NCBI RefSeq assembly: GCF_947501665.1
Contig: NZ_CANMWS010000030.1
Coordinates: 16,148 to 80,147 of the forward strand
Source of the DNA: an uncultured Shewanella sp.
Lineage (GTDB): Bacteria > Pseudomonadota > Gammaproteobacteria > Enterobacterales > Shewanellaceae
DNA: 64,000 bases
Direction of reading: 5' to 3'
The translations under genes were made by a program, and so were the position numbers. The notes beneath the pieces were generated by a model. The model ran no database searches. It was not told the origin of the DNA and saw nothing but the letters and a program-made list of their open reading frames with translations. Below, piece by piece: positions 62,991-64,000 of the stretch (position 1 is the stretch's first letter; each line of letters begins with the position of its first letter).

Positions 62991-63800
62991 ATGGATTTAC
63001 AAGTGTATCAGGTTGATTCGTTTACAACGGAAGCATTCAAAGGGAATCCAGCTGGCGTTTGTATAACGACAAATGGTTTAAGTGAGAGCTTAATGCTTTC
63101 AATTGCCGAAGAAATGGCAGTATCTGAAACCGCATTTTTATCGCTTTCTGACATGCGATTAAGGTGGTTTACGCCTAAGGCTGAGGTGAAACTGTGTGGT
63201 CATGGAACTCTTGCTGTCGCTCATGTTCTTAAGGAAAGTGGGCAAGTAAAGTCAGGTGATAGCGTTAACTTTGAAACACTGTCAGGAAGGTTAACGGCAT
63301 TCATCAATGGATCTACAGTCGAATTGGATTTTCCATCGCCAGTCATTGAATTTTACGTTCCTCAATCTCAAGATCTGTTGGACCATTTAGGGATAGAAGC
63401 AAGTAAGGTGATCTCCTTTGGTCACTTTGATACTAAGGTGTTTATCGACGTTGATAATGAAGAAATACTAAAGAAGCTTCAGCCCAACTTTGAGGCAATG
63501 AAGCAAACGAATGGTCGTGGTGTTCTGGTTACCGCAAGATCAAATAGTCATGAATTGGACTTTGTTTCTAGGTACTTTGCGCCTTGGGTCGGCGTAAATG
63601 AAGATCCTGTTACAGGTTCAGCACATTGCGCTTTAACTGTTTATTGGTCAGAAAAACTGGGTAAGTTAAAACTTAAAGGTTATCAAGCATCCGAACGCGG
63701 AGGATATATTGCTACTGAGCTTTTATCTAACGGGCGTACTAAGTTGATAGGTTCTGCGGTAACAGTCATTAAAGGGGTTATGCAGGTACCAGTCGTATAA
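62991..63800 (+). CDS. PhzF-family isomerase
   Basis: A 269-residue protein with the two-domain diaminopimelate-epimerase-like fold of PhzF: VYQVDSFTTEAFKGNPAGVC at the start, the conserved Glu in EEMAVSETAFL (about residue 45), FTPKAEVKLCGHGTLA and the second-domain GVNEDPVTGSAHCAL. PhzF in phenazine producers is an isomerase, but most relatives, including this one with no phenazine genes nearby, have unknown substrates. The frame opens at 62967, but TTGGAGAACGA fits the ATG at 62991. Confidence 0.9.
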   Translation: MDLQVYQVDSFTTEAFKGNPAGVCITTNGLSESLMLSIAEEMAVSETAFLSLSDMRLRWFTPKAEVKLCGHGTLAVAHVLKESGQVKSGDSVNFETLSGRLTAFINGSTVELDFPSPVIEFYVPQSQDLLDHLGIEASKVISFGHFDTKVFIDVDNEEILKKLQPNFEAMKQTNGRGVLVTARSNSHELDFVSRYFAPWVGVNEDPVTGSAHCALTVYWSEKLGKLKLKGYQASERGGYIATELLSNGRTKLIGSAVTVIKGVMQVPVV

Positions 63801-64000
63801 AATCAATTTAAGCCGATCCTCAACGTTTGGCATTCTCGGTTTAAGTCTGCTCTAGCTTGTTTTGAGTGGAGATAAATTGCCTAGATCTTAATAGGCCTTG
63901 TTGATAAAAGTGAGTATTTCATTTGGCGGATTCAACTCGCAAGTGCAATACTCCCCTATGCAGCCTGTCGTAGTTCCTCTAATACGACTTTAGGCTGCTT
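63801..64000. other. Right edge: inverted repeat and possible 3' end of a minus-strand gene
   Basis: GCAGCCTGTCGTA (about 63961-63973) pairs with TACGAC-TT-TAGGCTGC near the window end. On the minus strand the final bases also read KQPKVVLEELRQAA and a stop, which could be the C-terminus of a transposase or other protein continuing beyond the window. Too little is visible to decide. Confidence 0.35.

Overview
The window looks like chromosomal DNA of a marine, AT-rich gammaproteobacterium, most probably a Shewanella. The evidence is the core gene content and order (letAB beside yebG, msrC, proQ, prc and pepN; speA/speB; pheST-ihfA; lpxM; rsuA), many short inter-operon gaps, and a mix of housekeeping operons with eroded accessory DNA. 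No rRNA, tRNA or CRISPR array was seen.

Layout. (1) 1-8.7 kb: envelope lipid transport (letB start, and letA split into two genes) on the minus strand, then yebG with a perfect LexA box, msrC, proQ, prc and pepN. (2) 8.7-10.5 kb: an SGNH hydrolase, then about 1.2 kb of decayed genes (secreted protein, quinone oxidoreductase and LysR remnants). (3) 10.6-14.9 kb: an envelope sugar cassette (GT2, VTT/DedA-like membrane protein, ArnT-like transferase, nucleotide-sugar epimerase). (4) 15.6-18.2 kb: an orphan coiled-coil protein and an HxlR-controlled electrophile-detoxification cassette. (5) 19.1-30.5 kb: the most unusual region. A giant Ig-like (Big) repeat lipoprotein is followed by a tightly packed run encoding an outer-membrane barrel, a periplasmic protein, a helical/TPR-like protein, a lipoprotein, a small exported protein, an ExbB/TolQ-like channel, two ExbD-like subunits and a TonB/AgmX-like Lys-Pro-Ala repeat protein. 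A tiny secreted peptide follows. The set resembles a proton-driven trans-envelope machine of the general Agl-Glt/TonB type. (6) 30.6-34.1 kb, minus strand: an ABC exporter pair, yceH and cvfB. (7) 34.9-41.7 kb: polyamine synthesis (speA, a eukaryote-type AdoMet decarboxylase, speB), pdxH, yceI and small genes. (8) 41.8-51.8 kb: a Na+/H+ antiporter-like protein, a PhyH dioxygenase, a chemoreceptor, pheST-ihfA, lpxM and rsuA. (9) 52-64 kb: accessory DNA. It holds a 5'-truncated PIN-like/PD-(D/E)XK nuclease, a CcbP-like protein, two copies of a segment carrying a sphingomyelinase-D-like gene (one broken), an unusual SLC13 permease plus periplasmic-binding-protein pair, an IS3 element, a DUF2059 protein and a PhzF protein.

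How the genes work together. Regions 1, 3 and 8 supply envelope maintenance: lipid shuttling, lipid-linked sugar modification and lipid A acylation. speA and speB convert arginine to putrescine, and the AdoMet decarboxylase supplies the aminopropyl donor for spermidine. Region 5 is proposed to couple the proton gradient through TonB-like and TPR-like parts to an outer-membrane barrel and a long surface lipoprotein; this is inference from gene content and order. Region 9 is shaped by segmental duplication, deletion and transposition. All family assignments are from reading the translations; no database search was run.
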